Source: Janthinobacterium sp. TND4EL3 (lineage in GTDB: Bacteria > Pseudomonadota > Gammaproteobacteria > Burkholderiales > Burkholderiaceae_D). From it: a stretch of DNA of 41,396 nucleotides. The notes below the pieces were generated by a model, which searched no databases, was not told the DNA's origin, and saw only the letters and a list, made by a program, of their open reading frames with translations. The position numbers and the translations under genes were made by a program. The stretch is from NCBI RefSeq assembly GCF_900156175.1, contig NZ_FTMV01000028.1, positions 1-41,396 of the forward strand. The letters are read 5' to 3'. The number at the start of each line of letters is the position of its first letter. Position 1 is the first letter of the stretch. Below are positions 16,027-22,849 of the stretch, one piece after another.

Positions 16027-17084
16027 GCCGCAGCCTTTTCATCACTGACGATCTGGATCACTTTGTTGGGCGCGCAGTCCCAGCCACGCACTTCGTCGGC
16101 AGTAAATTTGCCGGCCTCCGAAAGGTCGCTTGTGTAGCCCCGTGTGCCGGCGCGGTGATACAGGCTGTGCTGCGCGTTCCAGATTGCGAACAGGGCGGGC
16201 TTACCTGGGAACAGGATGTCTCGCAGCACGGCCGCCCGCTCAAAGTTCATTGCCTTGATCGCCTTCGCCAGTTCACCTTCCAGCCGGCGGCGGCGCTGAT
16301 CGCTGTTTCGCTTCACGCGCGGGTCGCCCGGGCATTCGGCGTAGACTTCCGTGTGCCATGCATACGTCAGGCCGTAGCGGCCGGTGACGATTTGCCAGTT
16401 GCCGTTGAGGCTATAGAAGGCGGTACCGCAAATCACGCGACCGGCGCGATCGAATGCAAAGACCTTACTGCCGTTCTCCAGTGCCACGCCATCGGCCGAG
16501 AATCCTTGCTCCTTGTTGCTGATATTGGCCCGATCAAGTGCCTTGACGTAGTGGCAGCTTGTACTGCGGGCGTGCGCAGCAACCTCGATTGCCGTGGCTC
16601 CGTTGATGCCCAACTTCGGGCTCGATGGCTTGAACTCGTAGTCGGTCAGCACATTGAGCAGGTAGTCGCGGATGCGGCGGCGTGTACGCTCCATTTCGAT
16701 GCGCAGTAGATAGGGCATGCGAGCTTCCTTGCTGAAATCATAGCGGCCACCGTTGCTATTCTCGGACAGCGTGACGTCCTGCCACATCTCGAATTTGATG
16801 CAGCGGCCGGACACGTCGAGCTCGCCCTTGAGGTCGCCCTTGCTGCAAGTGCGATGACCGAGCGCGATCGCCTTGTACTGATCGGCCTTGTCCCAGGGCC
16901 CCACGGTCCAGCCGATCCGGTGCAGGGTCTGCACGATGCGAGCGAAGACCTCGCGCTTGAACTGGCGATTCCAGGCTTTCTCCGCCTGGTAGTTGCCAGC
17001 GGCGCGAATGCCTTCTTCCCAGATGCTCAGGGAGGCATCGCCAAAATTGATATTGCCAGCGCGATTGATGCGGCCGATGGTCAT
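16023..17084 (-). CDS. Phage protein of unknown function with a C-terminal UVR motif
   Basis: A 353-residue protein with no recognised N-terminal domain. Residues 264-291, RRRRLEGELAKAIKAMNFER followed by AAVLRDIL, match the helical-hairpin UVR motif through which UvrB and UvrC interact, and which occurs in some other proteins. The following stretch includes FAIWNAQHSLYH. ATG 17084 overlaps the stop of the preceding gene (TGATG). It is central in the leftward operon next to the DndC-like gene. It could influence host nucleotide excision repair or another UVR partner; that is inference from a single motif. Confidence 0.75.
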   Translation of the reverse strand: MTIGRINRAGNINFGDASLSIWEEGIRAAGNYQAEKAWNRQFKREVFARIVQTLHRIGWTVGPWDKADQYKAIALGHRTCSKGDLKGELDVSGRCIKFEMWQDVTLSENSNGGRYDFSKEARMPYLLRIEMERTRRRIRDYLLNVLTDYEFKPSSPKLGINGATAIEVAAHARSTSCHYVKALDRANISNKEQGFSADGVALENGSKVFAFDRAGRVICGTAFYSLNGNWQIVTGRYGLTYAWHTEVYAECPGDPRVKRNSDQRRRRLEGELAKAIKAMNFERAAVLRDILFPGKPALFAIWNAQHSLYHRAGTRGYTSDLSEAGKFTADEVRGWDCAPNKVIQIVSDEKAAA

Positions 17085-17380
17085 CACAGCACACCACCTT
17101 TCACGTCCAGCAGCTGCGCGATCTCGCGCTCCAGCCGGTTGCGGGTGGTGATCAGGCAGCTGGCCTGGATGCGGCGGCCGGTCTCGATGCTGGTCAGGCG
17201 GTCGATCTCGGCCTGCGACGACACGCTGCCGGCGCCCCAGCCCAGCACCAACACGGACAAGAGGATGATGGCTGCGCTGGCCGCTGGCTCGATTTCGCCC
17301 AGGCTCATGGCCAGGCTGCCGGTGATGGCGCCGATGATGGCCACGGCGATGATCAGGTAGATGTTGAACTTGAATTTCAT
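17084..17380 (-). CDS. Small inner-membrane protein
   Basis: A 98-residue protein with two hydrophobic segments (about 7-26 and 34-52) and a charged, probably cytoplasmic tail with TRNRLEREIAQLLD. ATG 17380 has GGAAGG upstream. Start and stop overlap neighbouring genes, so it is translationally coupled within the leftward operon. No family is recognised; host membrane modification or superinfection exclusion are possible for such early phage proteins. Confidence 0.72.
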   Translation of the reverse strand: MKFKFNIYLIIAVAIIGAITGSLAMSLGEIEPAASAAIILLSVLVLGWGAGSVSSQAEIDRLTSIETGRRIQASCLITTRNRLEREIAQLLDVKGGVL

Positions 17381-17691
17381 GCTGCACCGCCTTCCAATGC
17401 GGCGAGGGCGGCCTTGAAGTTGAAGCGGGACATGCGCGCGTCGGCCTGGGCCTGATCCATGCCCCAGTTGTGCATGAACATGGCGCGGATCTCGGCGACG
17501 AGCTCGCTGTCCTCGGGCCACAGTTCGGCGTCGAGCAGGTTGTCGGCGATCAGGTCAATTGCGGAAGCTGACGCGACGCCTGGTCGATCATTGGCGTTGG
17601 CCTGGATGATTGCGTTGCATTCAGCGCAGGTGAGGTAGGGGATTTTGACGGTGGCGCTGGGTTCTGGCGTGCTGCTGGCGGCGTGTGACAT
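17377..17691 (-). CDS. First gene of the leftward operon, small acidic protein
   Basis: A 104-residue acidic protein with a CxxC pair in YLTCAECNAII and many aspartate and glutamate residues (AELWPEDSELVAEIRAMF). GGAGAG stands just before ATG 17691, about 40 bases downstream of the PL-type -10 box at 17731-17736. It occupies the place of an early antiterminator such as lambda N, but it is acidic rather than arginine-rich, so I do not call it N. Function unknown. Confidence 0.75.
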   Translation of the reverse strand: MSHAASSTPEPSATVKIPYLTCAECNAIIQANANDRPGVASASAIDLIADNLLDAELWPEDSELVAEIRAMFMHNWGMDQAQADARMSRFNFKAALAALEGGAA

Positions 17692-17730
17692 TTTCTCTCC
17701 ATCGGTTGAGGTGGTGCGTCGATGGATGTA

Positions 17731-17772
17731 AGTATAGACTGTCTATACTTTTGATGTAAAGAAAAACTATAC
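17731..17772 (-). promoter_or_regulatory. Leftward early promoter PL with two repressor operators
   Basis: On the minus strand TTTACA (17755-17760), an 18-base gap and TATACT (17731-17736) form a promoter. Two 17-base operators overlie it: GTATAGACTGTCTATAC (17732-17748) and GTAAAGAAAAACTATAC (17756-17772), 24 bases apart. They share the consensus GTATAG-N5-CTATAC with the three OR sites at 19107-19170. CI binding is inferred from this repetition. Confidence 0.85.
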
Positions 17773-17808
17773 TATTTTTTAGATTCGGCCAATTTTGATG
17801 TTGCGCAC

Positions 17809-17833
17809 AAAAAATAGCCCGCGAAATGCGGGC
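17809..17833 (-). terminator. Terminator of the lysogenic transcript
   Basis: On the minus strand GCCCGC, a five-base loop and GCGGGC form a hairpin followed by TATTTTTTGT. It lies after the membrane-protein gene 17884-18276 and before PL, so it separates the repressor transcript from the leftward operon. Confidence 0.82.
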
Positions 17834-17883
17834 ATGGTAGTAGTGCCTCAAGAAGAGACTTGCTATGCCTCCCCATGACGGGG

Positions 17884-18276
17884 CTAACTTCTGTACATAG
17901 TAATCACCGAGCTTAGAATTATGAAAAGGACAATGAGTGAGATCCAGGTGCTTACTTGGCTTGAGCTGTTAATATTCTTCACAAGGTCATCATGGCTCTT
18001 TGCATGAATTGCAGTTAGTTGATCGGTCTGCGTGTTTGTTGATGCTCGTAGTTCCTCGGCATAGATGGTATAGAATTTTTGCTGATCGGCATCGTTTAGC
18101 TTGGCCGCAAAGTTGCTTATCTCATCTTGACGATCAAGTGATGTTTGGTAAACATTGCCGCCGGCGCGAGCAACCTCTACCATGCGTTCAGCATCTTGCC
18201 TGACTAGTTCACGTATTGACTGGCGATCAATGGAGTTAAGTGTAATGCCTCGGGCGCCCGTATCGTCTGTTGACAT
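17884..18276 (-). CDS. Tail-anchored membrane protein next to the repressor
   Basis: A 130-residue protein. Most of it is polar and helical (about 15-100, with DQQKFYTIYAEELRASTNTQ); a single transmembrane helix, WISLIVLFIILSSVITMY, ends the chain. Its GC content is lower than that of the host genes. It follows the CI-type gene on the same strand with no terminator between them and has its own terminator afterwards, so it is probably expressed in the lysogen. That position is typical of superinfection-exclusion or immunity genes. No family is recognised. Confidence 0.75.
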   Translation of the reverse strand: MSTDDTGARGITLNSIDRQSIRELVRQDAERMVEVARAGGNVYQTSLDRQDEISNFAAKLNDADQQKFYTIYAEELRASTNTQTDQLTAIHAKSHDDLVKNINSSSQVSTWISLIVLFIILSSVITMYRS

Positions 18277-18374
18277 CGCTTCTTGTCCTGTTGCGCTTAG
18301 TTGAGCTCATCGTGCGGCGACGGGCGTGATTGAAATTTAAGTTTCGATGGCAGTGCATCGCCTTCCATACTGAA

Positions 18375-19097
18375 CTACTTTCTTCGCGTCTTGCGCCGAT
18401 GCTCAGCCATTACCCCAATAATGGTCAACGGGACCTCGTCACTACGCATAGTCGGGTAATCCTCGTTAAGGGGAACGAGTTCAAAGATGTCGTTTCCTTC
18501 CGCATTGCTTCCACGCTGACGGTATTTCTTAAACGTAGCTTCTTCTTTGCCATTTTTGGCCGCCACGCATTCCCCCGGCCGAGGCTCCCAGTCAGGCTCG
18601 ATAATAACTATATCGCCTGGCTGAAAGTCCGGAAGCATCGAATTCCCCTCGATTTCTAATCCGAACGCCCACTGTGAGTAGTCACCATCTACAAATATAG
18701 TGGCATAACCATCCCCTACAGAGTAGGGCACTGTAATTTCCCTCATTGCACCAGCCTGAATGGCTGAAATTACGGGAATGGCACGTGCCCCGAGCTTGGC
18801 AGGCACTACATTGCTATCAAAGGCATTTTCACTTGCCAGCGGTGACGGCATGCTCTTTGTGATCAGTTGGCCACGGATTTCTTCTGGAAGATCCATTCCC
18901 GTTATTTTTGATATTGCAAGCAGCTGCTGAAGGTTCGGGCTGTGCTTGCCAGTTTCCCAGTGCGAGATATTTGCTTTGCTGTGTCCTCGTACGCCTCCTA
19001 AGGCTAGTGAAAGTTGTGCGCCTAAGTCAGCGCCAGACATGCCGGCAGATGACCGCGCAGATCTTATCCAATTGGCAATTACGTCTTTAAGTTCCAT
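18375..19097 (-). CDS. CI-type phage repressor (HTH plus S24 peptidase)
   Basis: A 240-residue protein with an N-terminal XRE-like helix-turn-helix (about 5-70, SGADLGAQLSLALGG then KANISHWETGKHSPN) and a C-terminal S24 domain. S153 in GNSMLPDF and K190 or K191 in ATFKKY are the catalytic pair, and A115-G116 in IQAGAM is the likely cleavage bond. The gene is divergent from the Cro-like gene, with three operators between them. It should maintain lysogeny by blocking PR and PL, and be inactivated by RecA-stimulated cleavage. Confidence 0.93.
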   Translation of the reverse strand: MELKDVIANWIRSARSSAGMSGADLGAQLSLALGGVRGHSKANISHWETGKHSPNLQQLLAISKITGMDLPEEIRGQLITKSMPSPLASENAFDSNVVPAKLGARAIPVISAIQAGAMREITVPYSVGDGYATIFVDGDYSQWAFGLEIEGNSMLPDFQPGDIVIIEPDWEPRPGECVAAKNGKEEATFKKYRQRGSNAEGNDIFELVPLNEDYPTMRSDEVPLTIIGVMAEHRRKTRRK

Positions 19098-19106
19098 TTC
19101 AATATC

Positions 19107-19171
19107 GTATAGGTTATCTAAACAAAATTGGTATAGTTTCGCTTGACCTTAACGTATAGAATTACTATACT
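19107..19171. promoter_or_regulatory. OR region: three operators and the PR promoter
   Basis: Three 17-base sites are spaced 24 and 23 bases apart: GTATAGGTTATCTAAAC (19107-19123), GTATAGTTTCGCTTGAC (19131-19147) and GTATAGAATTACTATAC (19154-19170). The last is a full GTATAG-N5-CTATAC, the others have one and two changes. PR is TTGACC (19143-19148), 17 bases, TATACT (19166-19171), overlapped by the second and third sites. The site at 19107 is closest to the repressor gene, as OR3 is in lambda. Confidence 0.88.
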
Positions 19172-19200
19172 TTGGCAATCTCATCTACTGGCTAAAAAAA

Positions 19201-19419
19201 ATGACTTCCGAAGAAGCGCTCGAATTGGCGATATCGATCACCGGATCAATGCAGGCACTGGCCGATCACCTTGGCATAACGAAAGGGGCTGTTAGCCAGT
19301 GGAAGCTCCCTGGGCGGCGGATACCAATCAAGCACTGCAGGGATATTGAGGTTCTGACTGAGGGGAAGGTCCGCAGGGAAGATTTGCGGCCTGATGTGTT
19401 TGGGGCGCGTGCATCTTGA
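19201..19419 (+). CDS. Cro/YdaS-like regulator
   Basis: A 72-residue protein consisting of one helix-turn-helix: SMQALADHLGITKGAVSQW followed by RIPIKHCRDIEVLTEGKV, the typical YdaS/Cro arrangement. It is the first gene after PR and divergent from the CI-type gene. A clear Shine-Dalgarno is not seen; the leader just before ATG is a run of A. It should compete for the same operators and favour lytic growth. YdaS is described as an antitoxin in some systems, but phage YdaS proteins act as Cro. Confidence 0.88.
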   Translation: MTSEEALELAISITGSMQALADHLGITKGAVSQWKLPGRRIPIKHCRDIEVLTEGKVRREDLRPDVFGARAS

Positions 19420-19521
19420 TTTCACCACATCGCCCAGAAGTTCGACAGGATGGGGAAATTCGATTTTTAGTTTCGCAATTTTGTTCATTCACCCAGCATA
19501 AATTACCTCACGGGAAAAAGC

Positions 19522-20142
19522 ATGCGTAACGAGTCGCACAAAACCCTGATCGGCATCTTGCGCGAGCACGTGGCCGACTGGCGCCGGGCCGCTGGGCTGT
19601 CGAGCGCGAGCGCCATCGACATGATCGTCGCGGCGCATGCGCACGCCGGCGGCCCGGCCGTGACCGGTATCCGCTTCGATGCGCACACGGACGAGTTCCA
19701 GCGCATGAAGAACAACAGCGACCGCGTGCTGCGTTGGCTCGACGACGAGACCAAAGACACCAATTTTTTGCCGGCGAACTTCGTTTTCTCCATTCTCGCC
19801 GGCATGCCAGATGACGCGCGCGTGCACTGCCTGAACGACATGCTGCGCCGTTTCGGCCTGTTCGTCCGGGCCATCGAGTCGAGCGACGAGGCGGGCCTGG
19901 CCCTGGGCGATATCTGCGACCTGGCCAGCGCCGACGCTGACGCGTTGGCCTCGCTGGCCAACGTCATTGCGGCGCCCACCCCGGCTAACTACGAGATCGC
20001 GCTGCGCAAGGCGGCACGCGCGGCTGAGAAGAAGGCGCGCATCGTGCGCATCCTCACCGGCGCGCGCCGCGCCTTTTCCTGCACCAAGAACGTGCTGCAG
20101 CGGGTGCTGCATCGGGGGCGCGGGGCGAAGGAAAAGGCCTGA
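19522..20142 (+). CDS. YdaT-like early phage protein
   Basis: A 206-residue protein. The block FQRMKNNSDRVLRWLDDE and LPANFVFSILAGMPDDAR is characteristic of the YdaT domain found after YdaS in many proteobacterial prophages; the C-terminal 50 residues are very basic. The start ATG 19522 has GGGAAAA upstream. YdaT of E. coli is a DNA-binding regulator whose overexpression is toxic; here a CII-like regulatory role is plausible. Assignment is by recalled motif similarity and gene order. Confidence 0.78.
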   Translation: MRNESHKTLIGILREHVADWRRAAGLSSASAIDMIVAAHAHAGGPAVTGIRFDAHTDEFQRMKNNSDRVLRWLDDETKDTNFLPANFVFSILAGMPDDARVHCLNDMLRRFGLFVRAIESSDEAGLALGDICDLASADADALASLANVIAAPTPANYEIALRKAARAAEKKARIVRILTGARRAFSCTKNVLQRVLHRGRGAKEKA

Positions 20143-20367
20143 TTAGAACGGTGTATCCGGGTCGATCTTACCGGTCTGACCGTAGTCCTTCGTGAATTGA
20201 ATGGTCATGGAAATACCCGCAGGCGTTGTGAATGGGGCTGCTGAAGTCCACTTGAAGTCGATGTCTTCGATGTTGACCTCGCACTGGGAGCCAGTCAGTT
20301 TTTGCAAGGTCTCTGCGAGGGCAGTTTGAAGGTCAGTAACTGAAACTTTTTTTAAAGGATGTGTCAT
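20143..20367 (-). CDS. Small minus-strand protein inside the rightward early operon
   Basis: A 74-residue protein with convincing composition: LKKVSVTDLQTALAETLQKL then a polar part ending KIDPDTPF. Its ATG (20365-20367) overlaps the ATG of the oppositely transcribed gene (20366-20368). A GGAG lies 11 bases upstream on its strand. It ends one base after the stop of the YdaT-like gene. No family recognised. Antisense orientation inside an early operon suggests expression in the lysogen or at a different time. Confidence 0.6.
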   Translation of the reverse strand: MTHPLKKVSVTDLQTALAETLQKLTGSQCEVNIEDIDFKWTSAAPFTTPAGISMTIQFTKDYGQTGKIDPDTPF

Positions 20368-20836
20368 GGCAATTACTACTCCGTTGATGGATGAAATTTT
20401 GCAGCATTTCGCCAGGGTCTTTCCAATGCCTGGCCGTATTGATGGCCGCGAGGATTACCTGGCGCTGGTAAAGACCTGGTCCGACCAGCTCGAACCATAC
20501 AGCGACGAGCAGGTGAAAGAAGCCTGCCGCCGGCTCATGGGCAAGCTGAAGCGCTTTCCCTATCCGTCGGACGTGCTCGACGAACTGGCGCCGGCGAGCG
20601 CCACGTCGACCATGGTCGTCAGTTTGTCGGTCGAGGTCGACAGCAGCTCGATCGATGCGGCGATGGCTAAGGTCGAGCAGTTGAAGACTGATCTACTCAC
20701 CGCCCGCGACCAGTTGCAGCAACTGCTCATGTCGGCCGAACTGTGCGGCATTCTTGGCGAGCGGGCCGTCCAACGGATCGATAGGCAGACTACCGCTCTT
20801 TGTCGGGAGGTCAGCGAGCTCAGGCGGGAAGGTTAA
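20366..20836 (+). CDS. Phage early protein with a helicase-loader-like N-terminus
   Basis: A 156-residue protein. Residues 8-75, with HFARVFPMPGR, WSDQLEPYSDEQVKEACRRL and FPYPSDVLDEL, resemble the small helical domain of phage helicase-loader or inhibitor proteins (G39P/P-like). The second half is a helical, probably coiled-coil region (AAMAKVEQLKTDLLTARDQL). AAAGGAT stands five bases before ATG 20366. It precedes the O- and P-like genes, consistent with a replication role. The related pattern recurs in the P-like protein at 22073. Confidence 0.75.
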   Translation: MAITTPLMDEILQHFARVFPMPGRIDGREDYLALVKTWSDQLEPYSDEQVKEACRRLMGKLKRFPYPSDVLDELAPASATSTMVVSLSVEVDSSSIDAAMAKVEQLKTDLLTARDQLQQLLMSAELCGILGERAVQRIDRQTTALCREVSELRREG

Positions 20837-21085
20837 TTATTCAGAGCGAGCGATGGAGAGCGCATATTTTTTCCCCGAAATCTTTCTCGGAGATTCATCC
20901 GCTTCAACAATATTCGCCTCGATATTCGCTTCGATTGAGGCTAACAACTCCGGATGGGTGCGACGTAATTCGACAGATAGCGCCCTCAGAAACATGTTGA
21001 TTCCAGTCAGATTGGAAATCATTTCGTCGCTAAGGACTGCTGTTTCTTCAAGCACCGATTTTATTTCAATGATCGGATTACTCAT
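20837..21085 (-). CDS. Second small minus-strand protein
   Basis: An 82-residue acidic helical protein (KSVLEETAVLSDEMISNLTG and SIEANIEANIVEADE) with a basic end. AAGGAAC five bases before ATG 21085 supports the start; a longer open frame runs further upstream but lacks a site. It abuts the stop of the gene at 20366-20836 on the other strand. Upstream lies the odd palindrome AATTGACAATT (21117-21127), possibly its operator. No family recognised. Confidence 0.65.
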   Translation of the reverse strand: MSNPIIEIKSVLEETAVLSDEMISNLTGINMFLRALSVELRRTHPELLASIEANIEANIVEADESPRKISGKKYALSIARSE

Positions 21086-21308
21086 GGGTAGTTCCTTTTC
21101 GTAAATTGTTGAGTGGAATTGACAATTTAACACGCGGCAGGAACTACCCGCCCATTTCCCGGCCTTCGCGCCGGAACACGTTTCAAACGGGGCAGCGGCT
21201 GCGCAGCTGCGACCAGGCGATTCCAGCCCGCCGGTCACGCCCCGACCCCATCACGGCTGGATGGAAGGTTGGAGATGAATTTGAGTAACTACCTGATGGG
21301 AAAGCGAG

Positions 21309-22076
21309 ATGGCTAATCCCTGGTGCCGGTTATGGGCCGATATGCCGAACGATCCGAAGTGGCGCACCATCGCGCGCGTTTCGAGGCAGCGCATCGGTGA
21401 TGTGATGGCGGTGTATGTACACCTGATGGTGTGCGCATCGAACGCAGACGAACGCGGGCAAACGCATTCGTTCGTTTGTGAGGACGTGGCAACCGCACTC
21501 GACCTTGAAGAGGAAAACGTGACAGCAATTCTCAGCGCCATGCAGGGGCGTGTATTGAATGGTGAACGGCTTGCTGGATGGGAAAAACGTCAGCCGTTGC
21601 GTGAAGACGGCTCGGCCGAACGCGGAAAAGAGTATCGCGAGCGTCAAAAAGCCGAAAAAGAACGCCTGAAAGCGGAAGGAGAACAAAACCAAACGCAACC
21701 GAACGCACAAAAACGCCCAGATACAGATAAAGATACAGATACAGAAGAGAAGATAACTACAAAAGCAAAGTCAAGAGCAGAGGCGAACGCCACCGCGACG
21801 CGGTTGCCTGCTGACTGGGCTGCATCGGCCGAGGATATCGAGTTTTGCAAAACCGAGCGTCCGGAGCTGATTCCGGCGCAGACCGAGCAGCGCTTCCGTG
21901 ACTATTGGATCGCCCAGCCCGGCGTCAAGGGCCGCAAGGCGGATTGGCCGGCCACCTGGCGCAACTGGGTGCGCAACGAGCGCGCGCCGCACGGTGCGGC
22001 AGCAGGGCGCCCGGCGAAATTTGACCCGACCGCATTCGTCAATCGTGGCCGGCCGCAACCTGGGAGCCCGACATGA
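21309..22076 (+). CDS. Phage replication protein O-like
   Basis: A 255-residue protein. The N-terminal domain (1-100; PWCRLWADMPNDPKWRTIAR, VYVHLMVCASNADERG, GWEKRQPLREDGSAERGKEY) is a winged-helix type common in phage replication initiators. A low-complexity, charged linker (about 110-160) precedes a C-terminal part with RFRDYWIAQPGVKGRKADWP like DnaT/O proteins. GGGAAAG precedes ATG 21309. The gene ends in an ATGA overlap with the P-like gene. By analogy to lambda it should bind the origin, which may lie inside this gene (21441-21775). Confidence 0.85.
   Translation: MANPWCRLWADMPNDPKWRTIARVSRQRIGDVMAVYVHLMVCASNADERGQTHSFVCEDVATALDLEEENVTAILSAMQGRVLNGERLAGWEKRQPLREDGSAERGKEYRERQKAEKERLKAEGEQNQTQPNAQKRPDTDKDTDTEEKITTKAKSRAEANATATRLPADWAASAEDIEFCKTERPELIPAQTEQRFRDYWIAQPGVKGRKADWPATWRNWVRNERAPHGAAAGRPAKFDPTAFVNRGRPQPGSPT
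21441..21775. other. Candidate phage origin: phased AACGC repeats and A-rich tract in the O gene
   Basis: AACGC occurs at 21441, 21451 and 21461 and again at 21692, 21702 and 21712, each set spaced exactly ten bases; further copies are at 21619, 21661 and 21786. The second set is followed by a strongly purine-rich tract with GATACAGA/AGATAC tandem units (21719-21752). Lambda-type origins combine iterons and an A-rich strand-asymmetric stretch inside O. Function is inferred. Confidence 0.5.
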
Positions 22077-22840
22077 GCGCACTTGCTGCAGTTGGCAGCC
22101 AAAATTGTTTTCTCGGCCAGTCCAGCACGGCGCCAGACTCGCGCTGGTTCGAGGTGCATCCGACCCTCAAGGTGTCGATGATCGAACACCTGTACAACCG
22201 TCTGGACGGTGCATACCCGCACTGGTGGGCATCCAATTTCGCCAGCGAAGTCGCGCTGCGGAACTGGGCCGAATCATGGGTCGAGGCCTTCGAGGACGAG
22301 GGCATCAGCCCCAAGGACGTTGCCGTCGGCCTGAAGGCCTGCCGTCTGCGCTACCAGAAGCCGCCGAGCTGCGCCGAATTCATCCAGGCATGCAAGCCGT
22401 TTGCCGACCCGGTACCGGCGTACCACGAGGCCATCGTCGGCATCGAAGCGCGCCACAAGGGCGAGTGGGGCGTCTGGTCGCACCCAGCGATCTACTGGTC
22501 GGCGATGCTGCTTTCTCGCGACCTGATGATGCATTCGTACGGCCAGGTCAAGGATCGCTGGGCGGCCACGCTGAGCGCGCAGTTGGCACGCGGCGAATGG
22601 GCCGAGATTCCGGCACCGGCGCCAGCGCTGCCAGCGCCGGGCAAGGGCAGTCTCTCCCGCGAGGATGCGGCCCGCATGCTGGCCGAGCTGGAGGCCAGCG
22701 GCGTCACCAAGTCGGCGCGGGCAACGCATTTCGATCACAAAACGTGGGCGCGAAAGATCATGGCGCGCCTGGCGAAAGGCGATCAGTCGCTGCACGCCAT
22801 GCAGATCACCAACGCCAAGACCGCCCTTGGCATTATTTGA
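22073..22840 (+). CDS. Phage replication protein P-like helicase loader
   Basis: A 255-residue protein. The N-terminal part with LYNRLDGAYPHWWASNF, WAESWVEAFEDEGISPKDV and CRLRYQKPPSCAEFIQACKP is the helical domain seen in P-like loaders of Burkholderiales prophages. A proline-rich linker (PAPAPALPAPGKG) and a charged end follow. ATG 22073 overlaps the O-like stop. In lambda P brings the host DnaB helicase to the O-bound origin; the same job is inferred from order and similarity. Confidence 0.85.
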   Translation: MSALAAVGSQNCFLGQSSTAPDSRWFEVHPTLKVSMIEHLYNRLDGAYPHWWASNFASEVALRNWAESWVEAFEDEGISPKDVAVGLKACRLRYQKPPSCAEFIQACKPFADPVPAYHEAIVGIEARHKGEWGVWSHPAIYWSAMLLSRDLMMHSYGQVKDRWAATLSAQLARGEWAEIPAPAPALPAPGKGSLSREDAARMLAELEASGVTKSARATHFDHKTWARKIMARLAKGDQSLHAMQITNAKTALGII

Positions 22841-22849
22841 AAGATACGA

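Noticed and set aside
17377..17691. Lambda N-type antiterminator at the first leftward gene
   Set aside because: The protein is acidic and lacks an arginine-rich motif, and no boxA/boxB-type hairpin was recognised in the leader.
20366..20836. Toxin-antitoxin reading for the small early genes
   Set aside because: Despite the YdaS/YdaT names, order and operators fit a Cro-type lytic switch; no toxin fold is visible in the small genes.
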